A DNA stretch of 64,000 nucleotides from Schistosoma haematobium (GCF_000699445.3 NC_067202.1:620001-684000); one strand, 5' to 3'. Counted from the first letter of the stretch, positions 41,357 through 52,599 are shown. Notes: generated by a model from the sequence alone, not told the origin. Numbers and translations are program-made.

Positions 41357-41750
41357 ACAAATTACGGTTTATCTTTATTTATACTCAGTCAATACTTATA
41401 GTAATATATGGATGTACATGGAATAGAGGTATTGCATTTATGTATATATGACGGTATACCTTCATTGGTATCAAAGTAGACTCCATCAATTGTCATATTT
41501 GATAACTACATTTACAGTAAACCTAATCTATTGTTGCTTAGGTTGTTTTAATAATAATATCAATAATCCATTGGTATTGTTTCTGGGTCATATGTAATTC
41601 ATTCATTTCATTTATTAGAAAATCATATGTTTAAATATAAGACACAAATAAATGGGAAAATAATCTAAGCTTATGATTGGTTGAATTATTTGATTGGCTA
41701 ATTCATGTAATAATAAATAACCAGGGATATGTATATTTATATGGTATGTA
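41357..41750. other. Presumed 5' flank of the Ig receptor gene
   Basis: The region upstream of exon 1 is AT-rich and not repetitive. TATAAATA occurs on the minus strand at 41384-41377, too close to the ATG to be a convincing TATA box for it. No clear promoter was identified. Confidence 0.4.
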
Positions 41751-41757
41751 TGTATGT

Positions 41758-42055
41758 AATTTCAACAGTTGAGATCATGAATCAATTGAAGCTTGACCAC
41801 TATGGAAAACCTGGAAGCAATGAACGACCGTTTCGCCCTATTGTGCGACTCCTCAACAGTGCGCATCCACGACCCTGCCTCGCGGGATTCGAACACAGGA
41901 GCTATCAGTGTCGGCCGGCATTTAATGGTGTTAATGTCTAACTTCAACTAATTCACGAAATTGAGCGGCACATCCACCATTGTCATAATTGACATACTAC
42001 CTCACAACTGAAACGGATTTCAATGATCAGTGATGAATTCTAGAACGGTTACGAA
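41758..42055 (-). mobile_element. SINE-B copy
   Basis: The tail through the region upstream of the head is present, with B box GGGATTCGAACAC on plus. The ribozyme core is TTGAGGA with GGGC in stem II. GAAAC is kept. Confidence 0.8.
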
Positions 42056-42114
42056 TTTCTTATTTGATACTGGTAAGCCAAACGAAAAAAAACACATGAT
42101 ATGTGATGATGTAG

Positions 42115-42345
42115 TATTGTAGTGAACGAGAATAAAAGCGGCAAAAACCGAATGTATTGAAATACAAAATGACAGAACATCTTGGTAAAATCTAAGAACT
42201 ATACATGGAATACTTCATTTACAAAATATCAATCCATCGTCTCGAACTTGATTGTTCTTTGATTTCCATACTCACCTTTCTTTGTCCTCGTTCTCTTTTC
42301 TTCCATCAGCTTAATCTTCTTCCACCAGACATTTCAACGAGACTA
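42115..42345 (-). repeat. Repeat H copy, lacking its hairpin head
   Basis: From GTAGTGAACGAGAATAAA to CCACCAGACATTTCAACG, where it abuts a MITE terminus. Confidence 0.7.
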
Positions 42346-42572
42346 TAAATCATGAACGGACCAATCAAATATAAGATAACGAGTTATGAATTTTGGTGTG
42401 CAATTCATCTACCCATTTGGCTAAATAGAGTTTTGGTATTATAGTTGATATCATTTCATGATAAAAAGCATAAATCTAATTTCTAATCCTCATTTAACCT
42501 TTATCAGTAGAAGTTCATTCTCACTTCAGTGTCGGTCAAAGGTTTTCCATAAATTATAGTCTCAGCGACATT
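42344..42572. mobile_element. MITE-like element, both ends, inserted in repeat H
   Basis: It starts GAGACTATAAATCATGAACG and ends TCCATAAATTATAGTCTCAG. It is flanked on both sides by repeat H sequence of the same orientation (CATTTCAACG left, CATTTCACTTTC right). This suggests insertion into the H element and defines its ends, with ACATTTCA-like bases on both sides. Confidence 0.75.
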
Positions 42573-42900
42573 TCACTTTCTACTGATGATACATACTACT
42601 TATATCTGTCGATATCAGTAGCACACACCACAGCATTTGTTGTGATATGGCCTGTTCATCCAAAAGCTATCTATTATTAAGCATTATTTGTTGTTACTAA
42701 CTGTCATACTGTGGAATTGCAGCGAACGACAACACGGAATACAGAATAATTTAATAAAATCTGAGAATCATACAGCGAATACTTCAATCAATTGTCTCAA
42801 ACTTGATTGTTCATTTTTCATATATCAGTCGATCGTTTCAGACCTTCACTACAGAATAGATAGTGTTACCAATGAACAGATACTGTGGCGTACTTCGTTT
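42568..42900 (-). repeat. Repeat H, head piece and a second copy
   Basis: The hairpin head (CTACTTATATCTGTCGATAT at 42597-42616) completes the copy interrupted by the MITE. A second partial copy starts near 42708. Confidence 0.68.
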
Positions 42901-43074
42901 TTTTCTTGTCTTGTAACACGGATGAATTTTATAACTCAGTTACTTTTGTTTATTATAACATTTACTGTTAAAGTTAATTTTTCCACCAAAATACCAATCT
43001 TTATTATATAAAAGGTCAATGAAGACTTCTTTAGTTGACTATTCAGTTCAAAGAGCACAGCATCTCCAAGAAGA

Positions 43075-43385
43075 TAATTGACATATTGTTATAACTGGTG
43101 CCCTGTGTCTTATTAATGTATAACGTAATGATATCACCATTTAGAAAACAGTGATTTATCAACTGAACCAAGTGACGCATAAAAACCGTACGAGCAATCT
43201 AGAAACTTTATCGGTCCTATTAACTTCAGAACACCAATCTCACCCTCTGAGATATGAATCATTTATTTCAGACATATTGGGTTTATATAAATCAACCAAA
43301 CAGATCACATTGTGCCATTGAATAGAAAATACACATTTGTACAAGATCTAGCCAAAAGTGACTGTGAATGTGAGAGATCATGAAT
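43075..43385 (+). repeat. Repeat M copy 1
   Basis: It begins TGTTATAACTGGTGCCCTGT and matches 50335-50585 over about 250 bp. The start with TG and moderate length would fit a solo LTR, but no matching end or coding part was found. Confidence 0.5.
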
Positions 43386-43569
43386 GATAGACTGAGCATA
43401 ACTTAAGAACGGTAAATCGTATAATAACAACCTATAGCTTATAATAAGGGGAACATGAATATTCGCTATAAATATCAGATTACATGTTTGAATAATAGTG
43501 AATCGATAAGATATTGGTAAGTAATAATATGTTACTTCATATATTTTATAATGAAAATTGTTTACTAAC

Positions 43570-43732
43570 TGTCAAACGTGATGACGTTTGAAACCAACAG
43601 TACTGGGCTCGAGTCCCGGGGCCAACATCAACTCTGAGATGCAGGTACATTCAACTGACGAGTTCCAAAATGGGACGAAACGCGCATCCTGGATTATACT
43701 GTTAGCCATCATTCATCTTTGCTTATAATATT
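43570..43732 (+). mobile_element. SINE-A copy
   Basis: Head remnant (TGTCAAACGTGATGACGTTT), B box GGGCTCGAGTCCC, ribozyme, and 3' end CATTCATCTTTGCTTATAAT. Confidence 0.83.
43649..43694 (+). ncRNA. Hammerhead ribozyme motif, family A
   Basis: Core CTGACGA, stem II GTTCC/GGGAC (with one G-U pair), GAAA and AUC cleavage triplet. Stem I ATTCAA/CTGGAT keeps five of six pairs, counting one wobble. The core is intact with reduced stem strength. Confidence 0.68.
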
Positions 43733-43894
43733 TATGGAGGTTTTGTAATCATTTCATCAACCATTTCTGTTAGATAATTAAAACATCTTAGCGTTTTTTT
43801 TCGCAATCTGCTTACGCTTTCTGAATGGTTCTTACATTCTCCATAGGCTAATTATTCGTATAACTTCCAAGTCATTATTCTTAGATTGCATTCA

Positions 43895-44262
43895 ACTTCT
43901 ATTATTATTATTATTAGCTTTATTCAATATTGTATTTTTGGCACCATATAGTGTTCCAGCGAGTTTCCGTTTCTTATTTCTTGATCGATCCTGACGACAA
44001 ATATTGAGTAGTTGCCAGCTAGAAGTTAGCAGTCTAAGAATATGCATTTAAATGATGTACATTCTTTTTGCTGCTTATTGTCAGTAACTACGATATCTCT
44101 GATTGAGCCTTCTATAACTTGTACAACGATAGGTTTTACACTTTTCAGAAAAACACACGAATAGGTTATTGATGTATTAAAGCAAACAAAATTAGATAAT
44201 TTATTGAAATATCTAAATGACAGGAACAGGTAGCCCAGATGATCAAGGAGGTCGCTACGTCA
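43895..44262 (-). repeat. Repeat L copy 3
   Basis: Starts with (ATT)n and GCTTTATTCAATATTG, then CTTGATCGATCCTGACGACA. The match to copy 1 ends at about 44262. Confidence 0.65.
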
Positions 44263-44467
44263 TATATAACTGCATAAGTTCCTGTCATAACACAACTATT
44301 ATACACCTATATCAACACAGCATGCAAACTGAACACGTTCCAATAAAATCTTACATTCAAAGAATATAACTTCAGATTGTGAATACATTCCCTGTGTCTT
44401 ACATACAATCCATAATGTTGAAGTACTTTTACATATTTATTCCTCTGATGAAAGAATACAAATTAAT

Positions 44468-44790
44468 AAATTTGATAGTTGAATTCATAATTCAATTAAA
44501 GCTATATCACCAAGGAGAGCCTGTAAGCACTGAAGGGCTGTTTCGTCTTAGTATGGGACTCCTCAACAGTGCAAAACCATGATCCCGCAGGTGAGGTTCC
44601 AATCAAAGAATCACACACGCAGATACTTAACCTGTAGACAATTGAACCAGTATCCAACGCTGTTAATTTCAACCAATCCATAATATTACGCCACCATCCA
44701 CCATTGTCTTCAGTGAGTCACTAACTCTAGAACTCCACTGATCACGACTCATAAATTCAACGATTAAATTACTACAATCTACACAATTAT
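44468..44790 (-). mobile_element. SINE-B copy
   Basis: The ribozyme has TTGAGGA, GTCC..AGAC, GAAAC and an intact GCACTG/CAGTGC stem I. The single core change (C to U at the first core base) would be expected to impair cleavage. Confidence 0.78.
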
Positions 44791-44944
44791 TTTCTTTTGC
44801 AATTGATTATTCATTGGAAATTGTAATGTCAATTTTGTTTTTTTCTAATTATAACAAGATGATTGATGAGAAAAAAATGATGAAAGTTATATAAGTAAAT
44901 AATAAAAGTATCGATTCTATATCAGAACACCTAAATATCGATTA

Positions 44945-45425
44945 CCATGATGAGCAATGCTGAATAGTGTTGGGGATGGTTAAAAGAAAGTTAGGGGTGG
45001 GGCAAACCAAAACGTGGTATCAGTGCTTGAAATCACTAAATTCTAGTCTGATCCATGTTGGGTGGTGCAGACTACTTGGTTGGGGTCCGCGTGACTATCA
45101 TAATCAATGGTTGGAGACTGTGTGTGACATGATTCAAAATCGATCACAATGGCGTAGGTGTATGCACTCTCTGTCTTCCCTTAAACTAAGAGATTAAAAT
45201 CGCTTCATATCTTTCTTTCTACCAACTAATTCTTTCTTTCTGTACTATATTCTTATATGCAATCTTTCTTTTATATATTAGCACCATTGAATTGACTACT
45301 TCTGCGAATTCGGTGTTCGTTTTCGGTGTGCTGGTGAGATATGGTTACTTGGTGTACAAATGAGGTGTGGCATTTTGTACCGATACATATATGTTCATAG
45401 TCGTACGTTTTGACTGACTGACTGA
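44945..45425 (+). mobile_element. RTE-2 3' end
   Basis: It reads [20 protein letters not shown] and the end of the RTE-2 frame (SQWRRCMHSLSSLK), then the 3' untranslated region to GACTGACTGACTGA. This is the best-preserved RTE-2 end in the window. Confidence 0.85.
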
Positions 45426-45434
45426 ATCTATACC

Positions 45435-45845
45435 AGTTCAATAATCATCACTCAAGGATTTTCGTTACCTCGTCAAGGACTAATCATTTTTAAGTTAAAC
45501 TGAGTATCTGTTATCATCAAAAAAAGATGAAATGGTAAATATAGTCAATTCGTTGTATTATTTTTAAGTTGTATCCAATATTTTCAAGTATAAATATCTG
45601 ACTTCCGATAGTATTGATCTGTATCTGTCATAAGTGTCTATATTAAATATGAAAATATAGAAATGATAAATATGCAATTGAGAATGTCTATTCCGTTACA
45701 CAATAGACAATAATTGATTGTAATCGATTGACCTGAGTACTTATATACATAATGTAAGGAAAAGATACCGTACTAAGATACGTTGTTAGTTTCATGTAAA
45801 ACTTGCATAATCTTAATAATAGTGGACAAACATTCAATCATTCAC
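45435..45845. other. Sequence without recognised feature
   Basis: About 400 bp between RTE-2 and SINE-A copies with nothing recognised. Confidence 0.45.
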
Positions 45846-45847
45846 TA

Positions 45848-46225
45848 GGTATTGTTTTACTTGAATCTTCCAATTGATGTTTAAGACTGCAATTGATTAG
45901 TCTCTTTTATTCGCATATGTCCATATTATGCGGATTGTCTCAATATTGCCTTAATTATAAGCAGAGATGGATATTGGCTAGCAATTGAATCCAGGACGGG
46001 TGTTTCGCCACATTTGGGACTCGTCAGCTGGGTGTACCTGTATTCCATAATTGATGTCCACTGTGGGACTCAAACACAGTACCGTTCACTACAAACGTCA
46101 TCGCTTTATCCATTAAGCTACTGAGTCCTGATAGCCACTTACTTGTGCGATGGGGTAAAGTTTAATTCACTTGGTATGGTTTTACTTGAATGTTGAAGAC
46201 TGCAATTGATCAATCCCTCATTAGC
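45848..46225 (-). mobile_element. SINE-A dimer
   Basis: A full unit (45848-46170) is followed by the 3' part of a second unit; the TTTTACTTGAAT landmark recurs after about 325 bp. The hammerhead keeps CTGACGA, GAAA, GUC and CCAG/CTGG of stem I, but stem II is damaged (GTCC/TGGC). Confidence 0.85.
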
Positions 46226-46345
46226 ATATGTGAACATCAACTCTGAGATGCAGGTACATCCGGCTGACGAGTCTCAAATAGGACGAAATGCGCGTCAAAC
46301 GGGATTCCTCAGCTAGTCCCTATCGATCTTTGCTTATAAGACATC
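46226..46345 (+). mobile_element. SINE-A fragment inverted to the dimer
   Basis: It starts mid-unit at GTGAACATCAACTCTGAGAT and runs through the ribozyme to CGATCTTTGCTTATAAGA. Confidence 0.82.
46258..46305 (+). ncRNA. Hammerhead motif, family A, with insertion beside the cleavage site
   Basis: CTGACGA, stem II GTCT..GGAC, GAAA and GUC are present. AAA follows GUC as in the 27.1-kb copy. Stem I is ATCCGG with CGGGAT, four to five pairs. Confidence 0.62.
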
Positions 46346-46534
46346 CTATCAGTTTATTTTTGAATATTAAGACCTATTTCAAATGATAGTTTCTTCTCCC
46401 ATTAACATTGAGATTGAAAGTAAACGAGTGTAAACTTTTAATGTTAAAGTTACAATAATAATGATTTCTAGAAATTGTTTTTTTGAAATAGTCACTTGGT
46501 ATGTTGACGATATATGGGATTTTGTAAGCCTGTC

Positions 46535-46795
46535 TACTTATGGTGTGTGCTACTGATGTCAGCAGAAATTAGTAGTATGTATCTTTAATAGAAAATGAAA
46601 CACCTGACAGCAGAAGGTTATAAAGCTTGAATGAATGATTGGTGTGGAAATGAAAGAACAATGAAAACTGAGATGATTGACTGACATTTTGTAAATGAAG
46701 TATTTACTGTATGGTTCTTAGATATTACTAAGTGATTCTGTAATTATGTATTCCAATACATTCGATTGTCTTCATTTGTTTTCTCCTTCAATAAA
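46535..46795 (+). repeat. Repeat H copy
   Basis: The head is changed to GCTACTGATGTCAGCAGAAA...TTAGTAGTA; it ends TTCGATTGTCTTCATTTGTT. Confidence 0.7.
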
Positions 46796-46874
46796 TAATA
46801 ACTATTTATTAACTCGAATACATCTGAAGTATACATATTGAATATTTTGATAAAACCATAAGTGAATTACTGAA

Positions 46875-47130
46875 ATCAGAAAGGATAGTTTATGGAGATT
46901 GTAGTAACTTAACAGATGAATTCATTAGTCGATTAAAGCTAAACCATCATGGAAAACCTGGAAGTACTCATGAGCAAGTGTTCTGGTTTCAAGTCTCATG
47001 AAAGGGATCGTGGGTGTTTACTGCTGAGTAGTCTTATACAAGGACGAAACAATCATCGAATGCTTCCAGGTTTTCCATGGTGATCCAGTCTTAATGAACT
47101 CATGAATTCAACTATTAAATTACTGAAATA
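46875..47130 (+). mobile_element. SINE-B inverted pair
   Basis: A minus tail piece (46875-46965) joins a plus copy (46966-47130) that includes the ribozyme region (CTGAGTA, AGGACGAAAC) and tail. The two tails (GGAAAACCTGGAAG and CTTCCAGGTTTTCC) can pair as a long hairpin. Confidence 0.78.
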
Positions 47131-47194
47131 TTATACCGTATTTAAATAAGTATAATATCTCATAAACTTTTATCTTGTCACGAAGAATTACTAT

Positions 47195-47470
47195 AACTGT
47201 GGTGCGTGCTACTTATATTGACATAAGCAGTATATAACGCAAGTCAGGAATGTAATATCTGGCAGCAGAAGATTGGGAAGATCAAGAAAGGAAGAACGGG
47301 AATAGAAAGTAATTGGTATCGAAACGCAAGAACAATGAAGTGCGAGACAATTATTGAACATTTTACAAATTAGGTATTATAGTATGGTTTTTCTATTCTA
47401 TCAAGTAACTCTGTAATGTTGTGTTAAATATAATTCGGTTGTCCTCACCTGTGTTCTCCTTCACTACATA
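47195..47470 (+). repeat. Repeat H copy
   Basis: Head GCTACTTATATTGACATAAG and end GTTGTCCTCACCTGTGTTCT. Confidence 0.7.
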
Positions 47471-47784
47471 ACATTTGAAAATAGACTTCTAATTACTGAA
47501 GTAAACAAAACTACATAAGAGTAATTGAAATAATAACAGTAAACTCATTTGATATTATTAACTTGAATCTTCCCATTGACGTTAACAGTAAACGTTTATC
47601 ATTTCATCTTAATGAACATGAAATACTTATACATAATATTAAAGTGTTATCATCAAACGTTTTCTTTCTTCCAAATACGTGCTTATATTATCATTTACGC
47701 CGACATTATATCTATCGCTGTATGTTGTTATAACAGGATTGATTACATTAAACATAAAAGTAGAACAAAGCTTTCAATCAAGCA

Positions 47785-47850
47785 AAAATGGATAGTGGCT
47801 AACAATAGAATCCATGACGCTTGTTTTGTCCCATTTATAGTCCTAAATAA
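47785..47850 (-). mobile_element. SINE-A stub
   Basis: Only GCAAAAATGGATAGTGGCTA to the middle of a decayed hammerhead (TTTTGTCCCATTTATAGTCC) remains. Confidence 0.6.
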
Positions 47851-47869
47851 CAATGAGAAGTGAATTTGA

Positions 47870-49160
47870 AGCTTGAATTCGTTTGTTCATTAGACTTTTA
47901 TTCTATACATTGTAAAACATTGGATAATAAAACATGTGATAGAGATCACTTTACTAGTTTTGACGAATTTAAGCTTTATGTATAAAGTAGAAACAAATAT
48001 ATAATCAACATTATGTTCAACTGATATGAAAGGGGGGAGGGGAGGGGAGGGGAGGTTGGTAAATGTCATGAATAAAGATGAATAAAGATGTCATGACAAA
48101 AAAACTTCTTTTTCTTTTCTTTTAAATACAAAATCTAAATAACAAGTATACGATCAAATTGTCTTGACAACTACTGTCAGTAAAGATTAATAGTTGCTGG
48201 TATTAGATATATTCATTATTAGTATTGAGTTAAGAATTTAAAAGGCATTATGTAATTGTTTTAACTGGTCGTCGCTGATTGCTGTGCCGGAAAACAACGC
48301 TCACCACTTATACTCGGAACAAGGGACCTCAGGCAATTCCCACGACGCGAAAGTAAGAACACCAGACTGGTATAAGTGATGATTTATTAGCCCCAAAACA
48401 CTATGACAACGATGATGATCAAAATAGTCTAAAATACACTCATTTATATATTGATTGTACACCCATTTTGACTAATAATTAGGATGAAATCACATAATGA
48501 GCATAGTTCATGTCAATGGAATACAAGAATATCGTATATCAATATCATACTGGGAAACACAATAAAATACTACACTGAATGATCCACACGTTGAATCAAA
48601 ACGGATGTCATGTTGAATAAAACTCATAATGAGTAATGCAATCAAAAATTGACTATTCTTTCCATGATATCAGTAATAAATATGTGTATTTATACTGTGA
48701 AAAGTTCTTGGTTAATGTTCAAGTAAAATAAATATGAGAATCACTTTATCTGGAACCTTTCCAAAGTGACTGTTTGTTAGAAGATCGAATAAGGAGTGAA
48801 TGTTGAGATTGAGGTTAGTAATTCACTATAAAGAAACTCCTAGTTACAATATACGTAACTCTTTGACATTAGTGGGGGAATATCATTTTGAATTATCTCT
48901 TCATATGAATTAACTTTACAAGGAGCTTACCATAATCTTTCCTTGAGATAAAATCACTACCATTATTTGTTCATTGCATCAGTGCTTACGTATCCTCTGA
49001 AAATCACTTAAATGCTCTTATCCCAGTTAATATATCTCATTCCACATGTGAGATTAAAGGAACTTTAAGTAGTTAATCGTTTTCATTACTCAGTCCACTA
49101 ATTAAAACTTCTTACCTGCTGATAATTCACATTCACATAGACTCTGTTAAAGCTGAACTG
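47870..49160. other. Intergenic sequence, mostly unassigned
   Basis: About 1.3 kb. Apart from the G-rich tract at 48032-48055 no feature was identified. The stretch 48260-48360 is GC-richer (GGAACAAGGGACCTCAGGCA) and may be an unrecognised element. Confidence 0.45.
48032..48055 (+). other. G-rich tract, possible G-quadruplex
   Basis: Four consecutive runs of four or more G separated by single A bases (GGGGGGAGGGGAGGGGAGGG and on), in an otherwise AT-rich region. Confidence 0.7.
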
Positions 49161-49162
49161 AA

Positions 49163-49758
49163 TTGAATGATATCTAACTCAAACATTACACAATGAAATA
49201 ACCTGACACATTTATTATAGCTGACCTGACTGGATCTATTATAGTAAGTATCGTTTTAGTTCTTCTTTTCTCTCAGATTCTGTGCAAAATACTTCGGATC
49301 CGTTGGCCGGACACTATCAGCAACAACCAACTATGGGAAAGAACAAACCAGATCCTAGTGGACGAAGGAATTAGGAAGAAGCGCTAGAAGTGGATAGGAC
49401 ACACATTGAGGAAAGCACGCAACTGAGTCACAAGACAAGCCCTCATCACATGGAATCCTCAAGGCCAAAGGAGAAGAGGAAGACCAAAGGACACATTACG
49501 GCGGGAAATGGAGATAGATATAAGAAATATGAACAAGAACTGGATGGAATTAGAAAGGAAGGTCCAGGACAGAGTGTGTCAGAGAATGCCGTTCGGCAGC
49601 CTATGCTGCATTAGGAATAACAGGCGTAAGTAAGTAAGTAAGTTACTCTCAGATTCCGTTTTAATTTCTTTAATTGTAGATGATCCTTTATGTCATGAGA
49701 AATGATCTTAGATACACCGTTCAAACATCATTATAATGTCTATTTAAAAAGAATAGAA
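49163..49758 (+). repeat. Duplicated segment, copy 2 (with RTE-1 insertion)
   Basis: It matches 193-412 on both sides of the insertion (left 49163-49280, right 49646-49758), with scattered substitutions. Confidence 0.8.
49281..49645 (+). mobile_element. RTE-1 insertion with target-site duplication
   Basis: A 5'-truncated element starts TGTGCAAAATACTTCGGATC (ILRIRWP block) and includes RRRGRPKDTLRREMEIDIRN. It ends (GTAA)n. CTCTCAGATTC flanks it on both sides (49270-49280 and 49646-49656). The unduplicated site is seen in the paralogue near 298-312. Confidence 0.88.
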
Positions 49759-50074
49759 GAGTTCTTGGTCAGCACTTTGCATTGTTGTAATACATGTGCA
49801 TAATGTAAAGTATGAACAATTTTCGAATTAAGAACACTTCAAACAACTTAATATCACATATTTGTCTTCTACATTTAATAAAACTATCTATATCAAGCTG
49901 ATGAGGCTTGTAAAAACATCGATAATCACAAAATCCATAATCTGTTTCATGTTGATAACCAATGATTCTATTTATCTTTAGTTATAAATACTGAATATGG
50001 GTTGACAATTATGTACATTAGTAATTAGACATTTCATTTGATTGTATATCATTTCTATAAAGTAAATTACACTA

Positions 50075-50230
50075 TTTTGATAGGGTTTTGTTCTCCGATA
50101 TGGATGATTTGGTCGTGGAGCTTACATCATTCTTCTGAACAACATCATCAGCAAAAGTTCTACCTGAAATTCGTGCTCAGAGGACAAAACTCCACCTGAG
50201 CTACAAATCTTTCCCACCATCTCAAATTAA
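50075..50230 (+). mobile_element. PLE end fragment
   Basis: It contains GGTCGTGGAGCTTACATCAT and TTCTGAACAACATCATCAGC, then GAGGACAAAACTCCACCTGA and CACCATCTCA. This is the inverted-repeat-like end of the PLE without coding sequence. Confidence 0.78.
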
Positions 50231-50334
50231 ATTATACAATCTCTGATTGCAAACTCATCGGTTCACTAAGCGTATATTCTAAGATTACAAATTAAAACTA
50301 CTATTTATTCGTCAGTATAATCCTGAATTTTGCT

Positions 50335-50585
50335 CATTCTGTTATAACTTGTGCCCCGTGTCCTATTAATTTATAACGTAATGATACCGACAATTTGAAA
50401 ACAGGAAATTATCGACCGGACCAATGATACATAAACTCGCCTAGCCATGCCTGTTAAGTCCGGAACACCAATCTCAACTACCGCGATATGAATGATGCAT
50501 TTCAAACATCCTGAGTTTATATACGAACCAAATAGACCTCATCGTACCACAAAATAGAAGACAATCTTTGAACAAGATTTAGACA
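50335..50585 (+). repeat. Repeat M copy 2
   Basis: It begins CTGTTATAACTTGTGCCCCG and follows copy 1 (43075-43385) to about CAAGATTTAGACAAATGG. Confidence 0.5.
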
Positions 50586-50639
50586 AATGGATCGTATGAA
50601 TGTTTTGGAAGTACACATGTTGTCTATCCTCATATATAA

Positions 50640-50960
50640 TCATCGATTTCAATTGCGTTAGTCAAATAATGGGATTAAAATAAGTCAAATACGAGAATAG
50701 ATTTTCGAATACACATATTTTGTACATAAATTGATCTGGACAAGCAATCACAGGGACGAAGCGAAGTGAAACAAATGGGCGCACAGCGGAGAAAGCGAGT
50801 GAGCCAACTCCATTTAATCAAGTGTTAATCAACATTTATAGTCACAGAAAAGCAAACTATAGATATGTGATGAGTGGGATAAGACGTGCATACACATACG
50901 CTTGATAAGCGAATAATTAAAAAGGTCAAAATTTAGCTCAAGAAGAATGGAGAAATTGGC
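50640..50960 (+). repeat. Repeat K copy 1
   Basis: About 320 bp with GGACGAAGCGAAGTGAAACA and GGCGCACAGCGGAGAAAGCG. An inverted copy lies at 55878-56225. No frame or termini were recognised. Confidence 0.65.
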
Positions 50961-51139
50961 TTGTTCAGAAGCCAGAATAAAGCATATGAACTTAACATAA
51001 TAACCGACACCACACATCAAATATTACATATGAATTAGTAGAATATATAGAAAGGGTGAAGTTGAAAACATGAGAATATCAGAAGTAAATTTTCATTGAA
51101 AAATAAAAGGATTCCTCTTAGTGAATCTTTTGTATTAAA

Positions 51140-51440
51140 CTGTAAATTCAAATCAGAAGAGGGTTTTGTGGAGATTTTAGTAATTTAAGGATTGAATTCA
51201 TGAATCAATTGAAGCTAGATCAACATGGAAAACCTAGAAGTACTGGAAGGCCGTTTCATTTTAGTATTATACTCCTCAGTAGTGCGCACTCACGCTCCCA
51301 CATACATCACACGAACTCAGGACCTATTGGTCTCGCGCGCGAGCGATCCAGTGCTCTTAATGCCTAACATCAACCAATCCACGAAAGTTCACCACCTTCC
51401 ACCATCAACTTTATCGATTTACTACCTCGCAAATTGTAGT
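51140..51440 (-). mobile_element. SINE-B copy
   Basis: The core CTGAGGA and GAAA are kept, but stem II has decayed (AGTATAATACTAAAAT). The head is damaged by a deletion. Confidence 0.75.
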
Positions 51441-51449
51441 CAATAATCG

Positions 51450-52050
51450 TGAAATATATTACCAATATCCTTTATTCATATTCATCTATAATTTCAAATG
51501 TACTTCAAACTGAATCTACAACATCTTTCATTCAATTGTAAGATCATTCAACATAACTAAACAGTAACAAACATTACTGTTCTCTGTTACTATTCACCGA
51601 ATTAAATGAATGTAACATTTTATTCCTATTAAATCATTCAAATCTGTATAACGACTATAAAAACCTGGAAAAAAAGCAACAACGACGACTCAGTTTATCA
51701 GTTGTTCTTGTTGTTGTTGTTGTTGTTAAAACACACTTTGTATAACATTGAGAACAAATACATTAAAAGAACATTATCCTTAAACTATAACACAATTATA
51801 TCTCCTTTTTATGTTACATCACTATTAGTCCTCAATTGATTAGAATGTAGTTAGTTAATTTAATGTGTTATAATATTTCTATTTCGATAAGAATCCATTA
51901 ATAAATTATCTTAGTAACAATTTTTTTTTCTTTGATTAAATGAGTCTCTTAGTGACTACAGTTGTGATTGAAGCAACAAAAAAACAACTAAAAAACAAAA
52001 AAAAAATTACTTGGTGATTAAATTCGTTGATTTCAGTGAATAGAAATTGA
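51450..52050. other. Intergenic sequence without recognised feature
   Basis: AT-rich; includes a (TTG)n run at about 51707-51726. Nothing else recognised. Confidence 0.5.
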
Positions 52051-52057
52051 AAACAAC

Positions 52058-52334
52058 ACTTGGTGAGATTATAATTTATGGATGATCTTTGAGTGAATTT
52101 GAGAGTATCCACCTACTAACTAGAACCAAATGAGGATTATAAATCTGTGTGAGGAATTGGAATTATGATATACAGTTGATGATCAAGGCTAGAAATTGTA
52201 TTTAGGGTTTTCATCACGAACTGACATAATGCCAAAATGGTATTTTAGGCAAACGGATGAGTGAGTCTCGCGCCAAAATCCGAAACCTGTTATCTTGTAC
52301 GTGATTGGTTCGTTCATAAATCATAGTCTTGCCC
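52058..52334. mobile_element. MITE-like element, full length
   Basis: It starts TGGTGAGATTATAATTTATG and ends CATAAATCATAGTCTTGCCC, clear inverted repeats of about 22 bp. It is about 277 bp with no coding capacity and is the best-preserved copy. Confidence 0.75.
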
Positions 52335-52599
52335 AACATTATTTGTTGCATCACATTGAGATAGGTTCTCATCTCCGAATACAAAACAAGAGATGGCTAC
52401 GGCCTTCGTAATATAATATGGTAAAATTGAAAATAAGCAAAAAATTTTGCTGTTGCAAATACTGATAGTTATTTGAAGGGTTACACTGAGTGGTAGAAAA
52501 TCTATATTATCTCTCAAATAAGATGACGTATAATTCCCAAATAGCAGGTATATAAGATGGAGTTTATCCCAACGAAATACATTATGGAATAATAAATAT

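Noticed and set aside
41377..41384. TATAAATA upstream of exon 1 on the minus strand as promoter
   Set aside because: It is only about 21 bases from the start codon, which would leave no 5' leader, and the region is AT-rich enough for chance matches.
42585..42640. Repeat H head as another hammerhead (CTGATGA followed by a hairpin)
   Set aside because: No GAAA follows the hairpin and no stem I or NUH triplet can be placed.
47576..47863. 95-codon plus-strand frame as a gene
   Set aside because: It overlaps a SINE-A stub and has no domain or splice support.
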